From: Fluviicola sp.
Lineage (GTDB): Bacteria; Bacteroidota; Bacteroidia; Flavobacteriales_D; Crocinitomicaceae
DNA: 64,000 nt
Direction: 5' to 3'
Assembly: GCF_029266855.1 (NCBI RefSeq)
Contig: NZ_JAQSWB010000003.1
Coordinates: 186,001 to 250,000 of the forward strand
In this document: positions 50,550 through 60,351 of the stretch, piece by piece
Position numbering within the stretch: position 1 is the first letter of the stretch
Layout: each line of letters begins with the position of its first letter
The notes under the pieces: generated by a model
What the model was told of the DNA's origin: nothing
Database searches by the model: none
The model's input: only the letters and a program-made list of their open reading frames with translations
Position numbers and translations under genes: made by a program

Positions 50550-51830
50550 ATGTCATATTTGTTTACCTCAGAATCGGTTTCTGAAGGACACCCTGATAAA
50601 GTAGCGGATCAGATTTCCGACGCGCTAATAGATAACTTCATGGCTTTTGACCCGACGTCGAAAGTTGCTTGCGAAACCTTAGTAACAACAGGTCAGGTTG
50701 TTTTGGCTGGTGAGGTAAAAACAAATACTTATTTGGATGTTCAGGCAATTGCTCGCGAAGTAATTCGTAAAATTGGTTATACGAAGTCTGAATACATGTT
50801 CGAAGCGAACTCTTGTGGGATTCTTTCTGCAATTCACGATCAGTCATCGGATATCAATCAAGGTGTTGACCGTAAAGTTTCCAATGATGACTTCGAAGCG
50901 AAAGCAGATGCTCAAGGAGCTGGTGACCAGGGAATGATGTTCGGTTACGCAACGAAAGAAACGGAGAATTATATGCCTTTGGCTTTGGATTTGGCACACA
51001 ATATCCTACAGGAATTGTCTAAAATTCGTAATAACGAATCTCATATCATTGGTTATTTACGTCCGGATGCAAAATCACAGGTAACTATCGAGTATTCTGA
51101 TGACAATGTTCCGCAACGTATCGATTCAATCGTAGTTTCTACACAACACGATGATTTCGGAGCAGAAGCAGACATGTTGAAAAAGATTAAAGAAGATATC
51201 ATCAGTATCGTAATTCCTCGTGTAAAAGCGAAATTGAAACCAGAATTGCAAGCTTTGTTCAACGATCAGATCACTTACCATATCAATCCAACAGGAAAAT
51301 TCGTTATCGGAGGACCTCACGGAGATACAGGTTTGACAGGTCGTAAGATCATCGTTGATACATACGGTGGGAAAGGTGCTCACGGTGGTGGTGCATTCTC
51401 CGGAAAAGATCCTTCTAAAGTAGACCGTTCTGCTGCATACGCAACTCGTCATATCGCTAAGAACTTAGTGGCTGCTGGTTTGTGTGATGAGGTTTTGGTT
51501 CAGGTTTCTTACGCTATTGGTGTAGCTAAGCCTTGTGGTTTGTTCATCAATACTTACGGAACATCTAAATCAAACATGACAGACGGAGAAATCGCTAAGA
51601 AATGTGCGGAGATCTTCGATATGCGTCCTTATGCTATCGAACAACGTTTGAAATTGAGAAACCCGATCTATTCTGAAACTGCTGCTTACGGACACATGGG
51701 GCGTAAGAACGAAGTAGTGAAGAAAACATTCAGTGCTCCGGACGGATCACAAGTTGTGAAAGAAGTGGAGTTGTTCACTTGGGAAAAATTAGATTTCGTA
51801 GATAAAGTAAAAGCTGCTTTCTCTTTGTAA
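50550..51830 (+). CDS. metK: S-adenosylmethionine synthetase
   Basis: The enzyme makes S-adenosylmethionine from methionine and ATP. Motifs include [48 protein letters not shown] and [20 protein letters not shown]. At 426 residues it is slightly longer than E. coli MetK, as is common in Bacteroidota. The coding sequence uses a notably uniform, highly expressed codon set (many AAA, GGT, CGT). No SAM riboswitch was recognised in the 199-bp upstream gap. Confidence 0.98.
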   Translation: MSYLFTSESVSEGHPDKVADQISDALIDNFMAFDPTSKVACETLVTTGQVVLAGEVKTNTYLDVQAIAREVIRKIGYTKSEYMFEANSCGILSAIHDQSSDINQGVDRKVSNDDFEAKADAQGAGDQGMMFGYATKETENYMPLALDLAHNILQELSKIRNNESHIIGYLRPDAKSQVTIEYSDDNVPQRIDSIVVSTQHDDFGAEADMLKKIKEDIISIVIPRVKAKLKPELQALFNDQITYHINPTGKFVIGGPHGDTGLTGRKIIVDTYGGKGAHGGGAFSGKDPSKVDRSAAYATRHIAKNLVAAGLCDEVLVQVSYAIGVAKPCGLFINTYGTSKSNMTDGEIAKKCAEIFDMRPYAIEQRLKLRNPIYSETAAYGHMGRKNEVVKKTFSAPDGSQVVKEVELFTWEKLDFVDKVKAAFSL

Positions 51831-51860
51831 GAAATAGCTGATAACTATATTACAATTTTA

Positions 51861-51903
51861 AACCCCGGTCATTGAGCGTAGTCGAAATGTCGGGGTTTTT
51901 TGT
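51861..51903 (+). terminator. metK terminator containing a repeat-like loop
   Basis: The stem AACCCCG / CGGGGTT is followed by a T-run. The loop contains CATTGAGCGTAGTCGAAATG, a sequence that in my memory recurs in intergenic hairpins of other Bacteroidota. A second hairpin (AAATCACAG / CTGTGATTT, 51,993-52,029) follows in the same gap. Confidence 0.8.
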
Positions 51904-51992
51904 TTTTGTTACTTTTTGCGCTTATTGTATTCTATTGGAGAACAAAGTCATTTGAGTTGGTTGAATGACGAGTGGTTACTGGTAGTTTGGTG

Positions 51993-52029
51993 AAATCACA
52001 GATTCGCTTGCGGACTGTGATTTTTTTTG
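51993..52029 (+). terminator. Second hairpin with T-run downstream of metK
   Basis: A 9-bp stem AAATCACAG / CTGTGATTT with a loop that can pair further (TTCGC / GCGGA region), followed by a run of T. No gene between it and the metK terminator is evident, so it may be a remnant or back-up terminator. Confidence 0.6.
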
Positions 52030-52095
52030 ATACCATGATATTATGAATTCGTGATATAACGAAGGCCGGACAGGCTAAGTCTTGAAGGTCTGTTT

Positions 52096-54399
52096 TTACA
52101 ACATCTTCGAAGCCTGGACCAGTTTTAATTCCCCATAGGTCACTTTATCTCCCAATTCTTCTTTCAAAGTTCCCAAAGTCTTTCCTTCTGCATCTTCCAG
52201 GTAGGATTCGATCTCGCTGATGCGTTTCGGATCTAAAATGTCCGTGATATCAATTTTCTCCTGCTGGACCAGCTTGGCGAAATGCCCTTCAATAGTGGAT
52301 AATCCCAATTGACGTTCATTGGCGATTTCTTCTATGGTTTTTCCCTGTTCAAATAACTCGAAGGTGATTTCGTAAGTATTCTTCTTAATGACTTTCTCCT
52401 CCTTGACCTTTTTGGGTTTCACCAATTGAATAACATCTACAAAATCTTCTTCAACCATTTCCTCCAGCATAGATCTGTTAGCCCTCAATTCCTGTTGAAT
52501 ACTATGTGTTTTTGCAATTACGTAATTCAGAATTTCCGGAGATTTGATTGTCTCTTTTGTAAATGGTTTTCCGTTAACAATGGCTTCCATCAGCAAACGG
52601 CCTTTCATTAGACGATGAACCACGGCAACTACTTCTTGTTCCAGCTCTTCCAGTTCTTCAAAATATTGCTTTGTTTTTTTGATTTTAGCTACCTCATAAC
52701 GTCTTTTCATGATGGAATAAACCTGTGCGTCCAACGGTTTGTAAAAATATTGGTAAGCAGCCTGTACGCGTTCGTGAATAAATTCCCATTCCGGTTTTTC
52801 TTTTGAGAAAAGATTTGAAAGCTGATTCTGAAATTTCCTTGCCGCATCAAAAGTAGACTGAACAGTCTGCAGCTGGTTTGCCACCCATGACTTATCTTTC
52901 CCTTTTTCTGTTTTTGGTCCCTGGGATTTAAAGCCCAATTCAAAAGTTGCCCATTTGGTAGTATAGTCATACCAATCAAAAGCCTGGATAAGGCTGTTAT
53001 AAACGAAGCGGGCTGTTTCCTGATCCAGGTACAATTTCATCTGGTCTTCCGGGGCTTTGTTCGAGGCATAGGAAACAACCTGGTGATCATTTACCAAACC
53101 ATTCATGGAGAGCGGCTTTAAAAGAACCAATCCCTCGAGGCTGCGAAGCCTGGATAAGGCAACATATGCCTGGCCCGGAGCAAAAACGTTCGAGACGTCC
53201 AAAACCGCTTTATCGAAGGTTAAACCCTGGCTTTTATGGATTGTTATAGCCCAGGCCAGTTTGATCGGATAATGAACAAAAGTTCCCAAAATTTCTTCTT
53301 TGATTTCTCCGGTTTGATCGTCAAGTGTGTATTTAATGTTGTTCCATTCGTATTTCTCTACTGTAATGCTTCGTTTTTCATCCGTGAAAAATACTTCGAT
53401 CTCATCCGGTGTTAAGGATTTGATAACTCCCATCTTGCCATTGTAGAAGTTCTTCTCAAATGAAATGTCATTTTTGATGAACATGATCTGAGCACCCACC
53501 TTCAATTCCGTTTCTTTCTCCAGGGGAAAAAGATGGGGAGGAAAATCTCCTTTGATCTCTGCAGAATAGATAATTGATTTTTCATTCAGCGAATTCAACG
53601 CTGTGGCATTCATCTGATCTGCTTTTGAATTGTGAGTGGTCAGGGTAATATAACCTTCTTCTTTCGTAGAATCGAATGCCGGATTGACATATTTTTCAAG
53701 CAGTTTCTGATCCTCAGTCGTTACCTGGTTGTTCCGCAAGTTGTTTAAAAGGTCGATAAAGAGCTGGTCATCCTGCCGGAAGATCTTATCCAGTTCAATA
53801 TAGACGGGGGCTTGTTCCTGGAGAACCTGCGCATTGAAAAAGAAAATTCCGCGGTAGTATCTTTGCAAAACACTCCATTCTTCGGGTTTGATAACCGGTG
53901 GAAGCTGCAACAGATCCCCGATAAACAGTACCTGAAGCCCGCCAAAGGGGTTGTTGTTTTTGCGTACATTTCTGAGTGTCCAGTCAATTGCGTCCAACAA
54001 ATCGGCGCGCAGCATGGAAACTTCATCAATGATCAGTAATTCGACATTCCGGATGAGGTTCTGTCTTGTTTTATTGAAATGAAAATGACGCTTCAGTGTT
54101 TCTTTCGATTCGAATTTGGTATTCCCTGCAACCAATCCGTCCGAAACAAATTCCGGGATAAAAGAACTGAACGGAAGCTGAAAAAAGGAGTGGATGGTCA
54201 CGCCTCCTGCATTCAAAGCCGCAATTCCGGTAGGAGCAACAATGACCGTGTTTTTGTGAGTGGTCTCAACAATTTTTCGTAAAAGCGTGGTTTTTCCTGT
54301 TCCTGCTTTTCCTGTTAGAAAAACCGGACTGTTCGTTTGATTGATAAATCGTTCTGTAAATTCAGCAGGATTGCTGATGGATTCTGTATTATTTTTCAT
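52096..54399 (-). CDS. Pif1-like superfamily 1 helicase with C-terminal HTH domain
   Basis: The 767-residue protein has Walker A LTGKAGTGKTTLL (about 29-41), APTGIAALNAGGVTIHSF, Walker B LLIIDEVSML and the C-terminal motifs LAWAITIHKSQGLTFDKAVLD-type and AYVALSRLRSLEGLVL. These place it in the Pif1/RecD-like group of 5'-3' DNA helicases. The last ~90 residues form an HTH_40-type winged helix (FELFEQGKTIEEIANERQLG), as in RQC-linked proteins. It likely unwinds structured DNA or forks. Confidence 0.93.
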   Translation of the reverse strand: MKNNTESISNPAEFTERFINQTNSPVFLTGKAGTGKTTLLRKIVETTHKNTVIVAPTGIAALNAGGVTIHSFFQLPFSSFIPEFVSDGLVAGNTKFESKETLKRHFHFNKTRQNLIRNVELLIIDEVSMLRADLLDAIDWTLRNVRKNNNPFGGLQVLFIGDLLQLPPVIKPEEWSVLQRYYRGIFFFNAQVLQEQAPVYIELDKIFRQDDQLFIDLLNNLRNNQVTTEDQKLLEKYVNPAFDSTKEEGYITLTTHNSKADQMNATALNSLNEKSIIYSAEIKGDFPPHLFPLEKETELKVGAQIMFIKNDISFEKNFYNGKMGVIKSLTPDEIEVFFTDEKRSITVEKYEWNNIKYTLDDQTGEIKEEILGTFVHYPIKLAWAITIHKSQGLTFDKAVLDVSNVFAPGQAYVALSRLRSLEGLVLLKPLSMNGLVNDHQVVSYASNKAPEDQMKLYLDQETARFVYNSLIQAFDWYDYTTKWATFELGFKSQGPKTEKGKDKSWVANQLQTVQSTFDAARKFQNQLSNLFSKEKPEWEFIHERVQAAYQYFYKPLDAQVYSIMKRRYEVAKIKKTKQYFEELEELEQEVVAVVHRLMKGRLLMEAIVNGKPFTKETIKSPEILNYVIAKTHSIQQELRANRSMLEEMVEEDFVDVIQLVKPKKVKEEKVIKKNTYEITFELFEQGKTIEEIANERQLGLSTIEGHFAKLVQQEKIDITDILDPKRISEIESYLEDAEGKTLGTLKEELGDKVTYGELKLVQASKML

Positions 54400-54417
54400 C
54401 TGTTACTTGAAGATAAG

Positions 54418-54425
54418 CAAAATTA
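54418..54425 (-). promoter_or_regulatory. -7 box of the Pif1-like helicase
   Basis: TAATTTTG on the minus strand, 18 bp before the ATG at 54399, within the 53-bp gap after the propeller-like paralogue. Confidence 0.5.
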
Positions 54426-54452
54426 GCGTGTCCGCAAGCTGAATTTTAATCT

Positions 54453-55793
54453 TTATCGATTCGTTAAATGTTGTTTGAAAATATAGTGCATACTCTGGTC
54501 CAGGTAATCCTTGTAAACATAGTAGATGAAATCTTTCCGGATCTGGATGTGCTCGGGATAAATATGGTCTTTGATCTGAACTACTTCTTCTGTTTTTCCC
54601 GTTGTTAAATTAATTTTTCTTAAGCTGGTGATTCCGTCTCTTTCGAAGCGTGCATATACATGTGTTTTCTCAATATTCGGGATCAGTTCATTTTTCCAGC
54701 CTCTGAAATATTGATAAGAAATGGGAAAACTGCGCACCCGGACACCGGATTTGGTGAATACAATGGCGGAATCATTCGGGTGATCAAATATGATAAGGGA
54801 ATCGTTTAATTCAAATAGAGGAGCATAGATCGGTTTTAAAAGAATCAAATCGTAAAATTGCTGGGTGCTCCATCTTTCCCGTGCTTTTTTTAGCTCCTGG
54901 TCATGGTTTGAAAGTTTATCGCTGTGATTTGCATTCGATTCTCTCAGAATCTCCATAACGGTCTGTTTGTTTTCTCTTTGATAATCTTTCAACTGCCTGT
55001 TCTTTTGCCGGTCCTGGCTAATGTAAAGTACTTTGCTCGATTTCGTTTTTTTTGTGATCAGCTGGTATTCCAAATACTGTTTTTGATTCATGTATGAACG
55101 GATAATGATCGAGGTATCGTCGGAGTAGGAGCAATTGTCCAAAATTCCAATGGATTTGTAATAGGGGGAAGGAGAAAAGATCCCGACTGAATGTCCGACG
55201 ATTGAGGTTTCGTAAATACTATCGGTATAAACCAGGTGAAACTTTCCGCCACAATCCTGTCTGATTTGCTTCGGGTGTTTTCTGATAGGGGCTTCATAAA
55301 CCTTGTCTCCCATTTCATTCAGATGCCTTAAAAAATAACGATGCTCATCGCTGCAGCACAGCAGGATGTTTCCGTCGGGTTCCACTTTGAAATCCAAAAC
55401 GTTTGCCTGCTTGCGTGGATAAACCCCAAATTTATTGGCTCCGTTAATGGTGACTTCTTCCAATTGCGTTTCTTTTGAGACCATAACCACTTGCAGTTTC
55501 ATGGTATCTTTCCATCTTTCCGGGAATAAGAGAATATCCGTGAAGTCGTTGTATTGGTTGTTTTTTACAGTGATCTGGGCAGGGAAATTGCCGTTTCTGA
55601 TGATGAAAAAACCATGGGAGTTGGTACGCGCATTATGAATATCTATCTGTACCGATGCATTTTTAACCGGACTTCCTGCTTCATTTACGACCTTTCCTTT
55701 AATGATAATATCTCCTTGTGCCCAGCCCGGATTACATAACGGTAGGAGGAAAGAAAAAAGGAATAAAAATCGAATTTTCGACAGGATCAACAT
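54453..55793 (-). CDS. CPD domain plus propeller-like protein, paralogue C
   Basis: The 446-residue protein has a signal peptide (FLFLFSFLLPLCNPGWAQ), a carboxypeptidase-regulatory-like domain (about 28-120; IIIKGKVVNEAGSPVKNASV, FPERWKDTMKLQVVMVSKE), a short link (LEEVTINGANKFGVYPRKQA) and a C-terminal beta-repeat region typified by NILLCCSDEHRYFLRHLNEM. The beta region (about 140-446) looks like a six-bladed propeller. It is the last of three tandem paralogues. The function is unknown; secretion and lack of an anchor suggest a periplasmic or surface binding protein. Confidence 0.82.
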   Translation of the reverse strand: MLILSKIRFLFLFSFLLPLCNPGWAQGDIIIKGKVVNEAGSPVKNASVQIDIHNARTNSHGFFIIRNGNFPAQITVKNNQYNDFTDILLFPERWKDTMKLQVVMVSKETQLEEVTINGANKFGVYPRKQANVLDFKVEPDGNILLCCSDEHRYFLRHLNEMGDKVYEAPIRKHPKQIRQDCGGKFHLVYTDSIYETSIVGHSVGIFSPSPYYKSIGILDNCSYSDDTSIIIRSYMNQKQYLEYQLITKKTKSSKVLYISQDRQKNRQLKDYQRENKQTVMEILRESNANHSDKLSNHDQELKKARERWSTQQFYDLILLKPIYAPLFELNDSLIIFDHPNDSAIVFTKSGVRVRSFPISYQYFRGWKNELIPNIEKTHVYARFERDGITSLRKINLTTGKTEEVVQIKDHIYPEHIQIRKDFIYYVYKDYLDQSMHYIFKQHLTNR

Positions 55794-55844
55794 AGGGTGT
55801 GTATATTGAAATTCATATAAAAATAAGAAGAAAAAGCGAGAGCC

Positions 55845-57146
55845 TTACTCAAGACGTTGTTTGAAAATATAATGCATGCTCTGGTTCAGATAATCTTTAT
55901 AGATGTAATAGATGAAATCTTCGTGAATCTGCAGGTGCTCAGGGAAGACGTGTTTTTCGAGTTGGATGATTCGCTCTGTTTTCCCGTTTGTCGTGTTAAT
56001 TTCCCGTAGGGTGGTTATTCCCTCCGAATCATACCGGGCAAAGATCTTTGTTTTTTCAAGGTTTGTAATAAGTTCCTTTTTCCAGCCGTCGAAGTATTGA
56101 TAGACAATCGGAAATGAGCGTACACGCATACCATCCCTGGTGAAAACCACTGCTGAATCATTGACATGATCGAAAATGAAGAGCGAGTCATTTAATTCAA
56201 ACAGTGGAATATAGACCGGATTAATCACAATGAGGTCATAGTATTGTTTTTCGTTCCATATTCCGCGGGTTATTTTGAGTTGCTCCGAAGTTTGAGAATG
56301 GAACATTTTTTCATCAGCCATGTAATGTTCGTATGCGTATTCCTCCATTTGTCTGTATTCTGTACGATCTTCCCCAACGTAAAGTGTTCTTGATTGTTTG
56401 GATTGGATATCGATGGCAAGGTATTCAATACGTTGGTCTTCATTGGAGTAGTTGTATTTTACCAGGTTCTTATCGTCTTTGTAGACACAGGATTTTAGTA
56501 AGTTGAAAATCCCCATTACCGCTTTTGCCTGGAAAATCCCGATGGAATTATCAATAAATGCAGTTTCATAGATGCTGTCAGAATAGATCAGGTGAATGGT
56601 TTCCATGCAATCCCTGTAGAGTTTTTTTGGATGGTTCCGGATAGGTATTTCGTTTGTTTTTTCTCCCTTTGCATTCAAACTTCGTATGAAATAACGGTTC
56701 TCATCACTGCAGCATAATAAAATCCCATTATCAGGTTGCACGAGAAAGTCCAGGACATTGGCCTGTTTTCTGGGATACACCCAGACCTTTTCGGCTGAAA
56801 TGGTTACTTCTTCAAGCTCCTTTTCCTTTCCGGTCATTACTACAAACACTCGGATTGTATCCTGCCGCTTTTCAGGAAGCACCACCATGTCCAGGTATTC
56901 TGCATATAAAGAATGAGTTACTGTCAGTTTTGCAGGAAATGTACTGTTTTTGACGATGAAGAAACCTGAGTTGTTGGTTCGTGCATCGCTGCTTCCCAAT
57001 TTCACAGAGGCATTCTTAATCGGTGCTCCGTTCTCAGTGACTACTTTTCCTTTAACGATTGCTTCGACCTGTGACCAAGTGGTATTGATTGCCCCTCCTG
57101 CGAAAAGCAATAAAAAAATAAGTCCGGTGTGATTTAAATGTTTCAT
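55845..57146 (-). CDS. CPD domain plus propeller-like protein, paralogue B
   Basis: The 433-residue protein is the closest relative of paralogue C: signal peptide (GLIFLLLFAGGAINTTWSQ), CPD domain (AIVKGKVVTENGAPIKNASV, VVLPEKRQDTIRVFVVM) and propeller-like part starting WVYPRKQANVLDFLVQPDNG and ILLCCSDENRYFIRSLNAKG. The C-terminal segment YYIYKDYLNQSMHYIFKQRL is nearly identical to that of C, which suggests recent duplication or gene conversion at the 3' end. Confidence 0.82.
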   Translation of the reverse strand: MKHLNHTGLIFLLLFAGGAINTTWSQVEAIVKGKVVTENGAPIKNASVKLGSSDARTNNSGFFIVKNSTFPAKLTVTHSLYAEYLDMVVLPEKRQDTIRVFVVMTGKEKELEEVTISAEKVWVYPRKQANVLDFLVQPDNGILLCCSDENRYFIRSLNAKGEKTNEIPIRNHPKKLYRDCMETIHLIYSDSIYETAFIDNSIGIFQAKAVMGIFNLLKSCVYKDDKNLVKYNYSNEDQRIEYLAIDIQSKQSRTLYVGEDRTEYRQMEEYAYEHYMADEKMFHSQTSEQLKITRGIWNEKQYYDLIVINPVYIPLFELNDSLFIFDHVNDSAVVFTRDGMRVRSFPIVYQYFDGWKKELITNLEKTKIFARYDSEGITTLREINTTNGKTERIIQLEKHVFPEHLQIHEDFIYYIYKDYLNQSMHYIFKQRLE

Positions 57147-57165
57147 AGTGATTCAGTAAAAGTGA

Positions 57166-58488
57166 TTATTCCTTCAGCGGCTGCTTATAGAGATAATGAA
57201 TACTGTTGTCCAGGTAATGTTTATACAGGTAGTAAGCGTAATTGTTCCGGATCTGAATTTGCAAGGGATAAATATGTTTTTCCAGGATATTCAGGTTTAT
57301 TACTTTGCCTGTTGAAGGATTGATTTGCCGGAGCGCAGTTAAACCATCGGTTTCATACTTGGCATATAGCTTTGTTTTTTCCTCGTTGATGAGTAGTTCA
57401 CTTTTCCAATTCTCAAAATAATGGTAACTGATTTGGAAGGAACGGACATAATTCCCGGAAATGGTAAAAACCAAAGCGCTGTCTTTGAAATGGTCATAAA
57501 CAAATATGGAATCGTTGATCTCGAAAATGGGTGCGTATAAGGGTTTTTTCAAAATCTGATTGTAAAATTGCTGGTTGTCCCATTTTTGTCTGTCATTGGT
57601 AATCGTCATTTGAGGAGGCTGTCTGTAGTTCGGATTGAATAAAGGAACAGGAATATCATTTGCCATCGCGAATTCATCCAGATCACGCATCGCAGCTTGA
57701 TCATTCGTAATATAAAGTAAATCGGGTTTTTTGGTGTTGCGGTTGATCTTCACATACTCGACCAATTTATTGTGAGGACCCAGTCTTTTGACGATGAAAT
57801 TGTCTTCGCTTGAAATGACGCAGGGGCTTAAAATGTCCATTACTTCGATATAGGAGTTCCCCGAAAGCATGGCTGTGGAGTTTCCAATCAATTTTAATTC
57901 GAAAACGCTATCTGCATAGGTCAAATGTATTCCTCCGGTGCAATCCTCGAATAAACCGGAAGGATTTTTTTTGATTTGAACATCTCTGATCTTTTCTCCG
58001 ACCGAATCGAGCCGTCTTAATAAGTAGTTATTATTTTCCCTGCAAACCAGGAGAATTTCATTATCTCTGAGTGCAAAGTCAATGATATGCGTGTTTTTTT
58101 TCTGATAAACCCAGATAACTTTTGAGGCACTTACCGTTACTTCATCCAGTTCGGTTGATTTGTTCTCAAGAATGATATCCAGAAATATAGTATCTTGTTT
58201 ATTCACCGGAGCACGCACAACTTCGAGGTAGTCGTTGTAAAGCCTATGTTTGATCGTTAACGTCGTAGGGAACTTATTTACTTTGAATGTAAAGATGCCT
58301 TTTGAATTTGATTTACCGTTCAATTGCCCCAGTCTGACTTCAGCACCGGTTACCCGGAGGTTTTGTTCGTTTGAAATGGTTCCTGTAACAACGATATCCT
58401 GGGAGTAGGCGAGTTGATAAAACAAAAGAACTAAAGCCATTATTGAAATGGATTTACACGATCTTTTCGATATACATAAGTAGCTCAT
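57166..58488 (-). CDS. CPD domain plus propeller-like protein, paralogue A
   Basis: The track begins at a GTG; ATG at 58488 gives MSYLCISKRSCKSISIMALV and a signal peptide (MALVLLFYQLAYSQ could itself be the start). The CPD domain (DIVVTGTISNEQNLRVTGAE) and propeller-like part (EILLVCRENNNYLLRRLDSV) align with B and C, but it is the most divergent, e.g. VCRE in place of the CCSDE of the others. The 20-bp gap to B suggests a single transcript. Confidence 0.8.
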   Translation of the reverse strand: MSYLCISKRSCKSISIMALVLLFYQLAYSQDIVVTGTISNEQNLRVTGAEVRLGQLNGKSNSKGIFTFKVNKFPTTLTIKHRLYNDYLEVVRAPVNKQDTIFLDIILENKSTELDEVTVSASKVIWVYQKKNTHIIDFALRDNEILLVCRENNNYLLRRLDSVGEKIRDVQIKKNPSGLFEDCTGGIHLTYADSVFELKLIGNSTAMLSGNSYIEVMDILSPCVISSEDNFIVKRLGPHNKLVEYVKINRNTKKPDLLYITNDQAAMRDLDEFAMANDIPVPLFNPNYRQPPQMTITNDRQKWDNQQFYNQILKKPLYAPIFEINDSIFVYDHFKDSALVFTISGNYVRSFQISYHYFENWKSELLINEEKTKLYAKYETDGLTALRQINPSTGKVINLNILEKHIYPLQIQIRNNYAYYLYKHYLDNSIHYLYKQPLKE

Positions 58489-58603
58489 TAGCACTCAAGA
58501 TATAGAAAAATCTTCATGGATCGCAACAGATTGATTAAAGTGTTGTCTTCGTTGATTTTAGATAATCGCTATCGATTTGTTCTTAAAACGTTCGAATTAT
58601 TGT

Positions 58604-58640
58604 ATTAGAAATTAGAAATTAGAAATTAGAAATTAGAAAT
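58604..58640 (+). repeat. Heptamer tandem repeat ATTAGAA, five copies
   Basis: Five exact ATTAGAA units plus a partial one. The last unit runs into the stop codon (TAA on the minus strand) of the barrel protein gene, so the repeat abuts and partly encodes its 3' end. The spacer 58,489-58,632 holds nothing else that I can identify. Confidence 0.9.
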
Positions 58641-60351
58641 ACGCTATATACCCGAAATGCACTTTTGAGTCTCTGAATAAAACAGGATTGGAAAACTGTT
58701 GTCCGAGCGCATAGGTCAGGGAGAAGATCCCGATATTGGTTCCAAAACATAAACCTGCACCAAAACCTTTCGGGGAATCATGCCTATAGAGCTGAACATT
58801 GCGTTCGTACCAGCTTTGGTCGTAGAACACGAAGAGATACGAATTTTGATCCAAAATAAACCGGGGCTCAATGGTGAATGTCGCACGGAAAGTTCCCAAT
58901 AACTCATCTTCCATAAAACCGCGCTGGGACAGGTTTCCTCCGAAACGCAGAAGTTCGTTTTGCTGTATGTTATTCGTGTAAAAGGATTCACTGATTAAAC
59001 CGCCTTTGATGACAAAGCGTTTTCCGAGGGATTGATAATATTCGATCTGTACTTTTCCTCCATAGATCAAATAATGATTCGTGATGGAATCTTTGACAAG
59101 AGTTCTTTTCCCGACATTTCCTTCCAGGTACCAGATAAATCCTTTTCGCGGATTGGGTAAATAATCTACTGTCTGGTTCCGGAATGAGAGTCCGTAAAGA
59201 TTGCTTTTCGAACTCCCGTAAGCCAGGCCGGTGTTTGCTGCCCCAAGTAAATTCGATTGTTGATTCTTATAGAAGCCTGTGAGTGTTTTTCCGCCGGAAA
59301 CAAAGTAAGTAACTCCGATACTGGTTTTAAGCTCGAGGAAAGTCGAATCTCTTTTGAAGAGTGAGAACTGGCCGTCTAAACCGAAAGGTGTATTAAACAG
59401 GAAAGGATATGCCGCCTGGATCTTCAGTTGCGGGCTGCCCGGTTGAATGGAACGCCAGTTCAAATCGAACAATTCTCCGTGCTTGAATGCATTCTGAAGT
59501 TTCAGCCTCAGATCCCCGGTGAGCTGGTATTTTAATTTGACCGGATCCTGCTGAAGACCAATGGTACCGTTGAATAAAGAAACGGGTTTCGTTTCAATGT
59601 AAAGGTAGAGATTCGCTCCTTCGGGTGTGAACAAAATTTCTGCAGGTTTTGTCTGTTTGACAAAAATGAGCTGTGTGAGGCGGGTATTGATCAGGTCCAC
59701 TTGATCCTGGTTGTACCAATCTCCCTTTTCGATGTTCAAAAAATTCTCCAGGTATTTTTTAGACAGTTTGACTTTCTCTCCCGAAACGATGAGGTCGTTC
59801 CACTTAACTCTTGAGTTGGGGATGACAATTAATTCTGCAAAAAGTGTTTCTTTCTCAACTCTCAGATCCTCAAATGAAATGGTAGCAAAGGGATATCCTG
59901 CAACCTCAAAATCGTGCAGAATGCGTTCCAGGTTTCTGGAAATCTCAAACGGGGTGGGAGGAAGTGTTTCAATGGTGCGAGGACTGATTCCTATTTCCCG
60001 CAGGGAACGTTTACTGTTGTCTGATAGGGAAAGCTTTAATTCCTTGTACCGTAAACCAAGTGTGAACCAGGCTTCGCTATTCAGACTGTCGGTAGGAATG
60101 ATGGAATCTACCCCGAAAGTTAAATAGCCTTTTTTATAAGCCAGAAATTGAATTTCCTGCAGCTGATTTTTCAGTGAAAAGGTATCTGAGTAAGTGAAAC
60201 TGTTTTTTTTACTGATCTTTTTAAATGCAGGATCAGAAAAATGAACGGTTTTTTGTGCGTGAAAAATTGTGGGTACGAAAAGCAGCAGGATGATCAAAAG
60301 ACCAACCCTCCGTTTTTCCTGAGTAAATTTACCGAAATGCTTCAATTTCAA
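58633..60351 (-). CDS. BamA/TamA-like outer-membrane barrel protein
   Basis: The 572-residue protein has a signal peptide (VGLLIILLLFVPTIFHAQ), two or so POTRA-like repeats (FEISRNLERILHDFEVAGYP, FLNIEKGDWYNQDQVDLINT), and a beta-barrel (about 250-572) with the LRGF-like motif LLRFGGNLSQRGFMEDEL, and ends in the aromatic VHFGYIAYF. This is the Omp85/TamA layout, reduced in POTRA number. It may insert or export outer-membrane or surface proteins. No partner TamB is adjacent. It follows 102 bp after the first small lipoprotein in divergent orientation. Confidence 0.85.
   Translation of the reverse strand: MKLKHFGKFTQEKRRVGLLIILLLFVPTIFHAQKTVHFSDPAFKKISKKNSFTYSDTFSLKNQLQEIQFLAYKKGYLTFGVDSIIPTDSLNSEAWFTLGLRYKELKLSLSDNSKRSLREIGISPRTIETLPPTPFEISRNLERILHDFEVAGYPFATISFEDLRVEKETLFAELIVIPNSRVKWNDLIVSGEKVKLSKKYLENFLNIEKGDWYNQDQVDLINTRLTQLIFVKQTKPAEILFTPEGANLYLYIETKPVSLFNGTIGLQQDPVKLKYQLTGDLRLKLQNAFKHGELFDLNWRSIQPGSPQLKIQAAYPFLFNTPFGLDGQFSLFKRDSTFLELKTSIGVTYFVSGGKTLTGFYKNQQSNLLGAANTGLAYGSSKSNLYGLSFRNQTVDYLPNPRKGFIWYLEGNVGKRTLVKDSITNHYLIYGGKVQIEYYQSLGKRFVIKGGLISESFYTNNIQQNELLRFGGNLSQRGFMEDELLGTFRATFTIEPRFILDQNSYLFVFYDQSWYERNVQLYRHDSPKGFGAGLCFGTNIGIFSLTYALGQQFSNPVLFRDSKVHFGYIAYF

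Noticed and set aside
52426-52611. Small plus-strand ORF opposite the helicase
   Set aside because: Antisense shadow of the helicase C-terminal region with no start signals.
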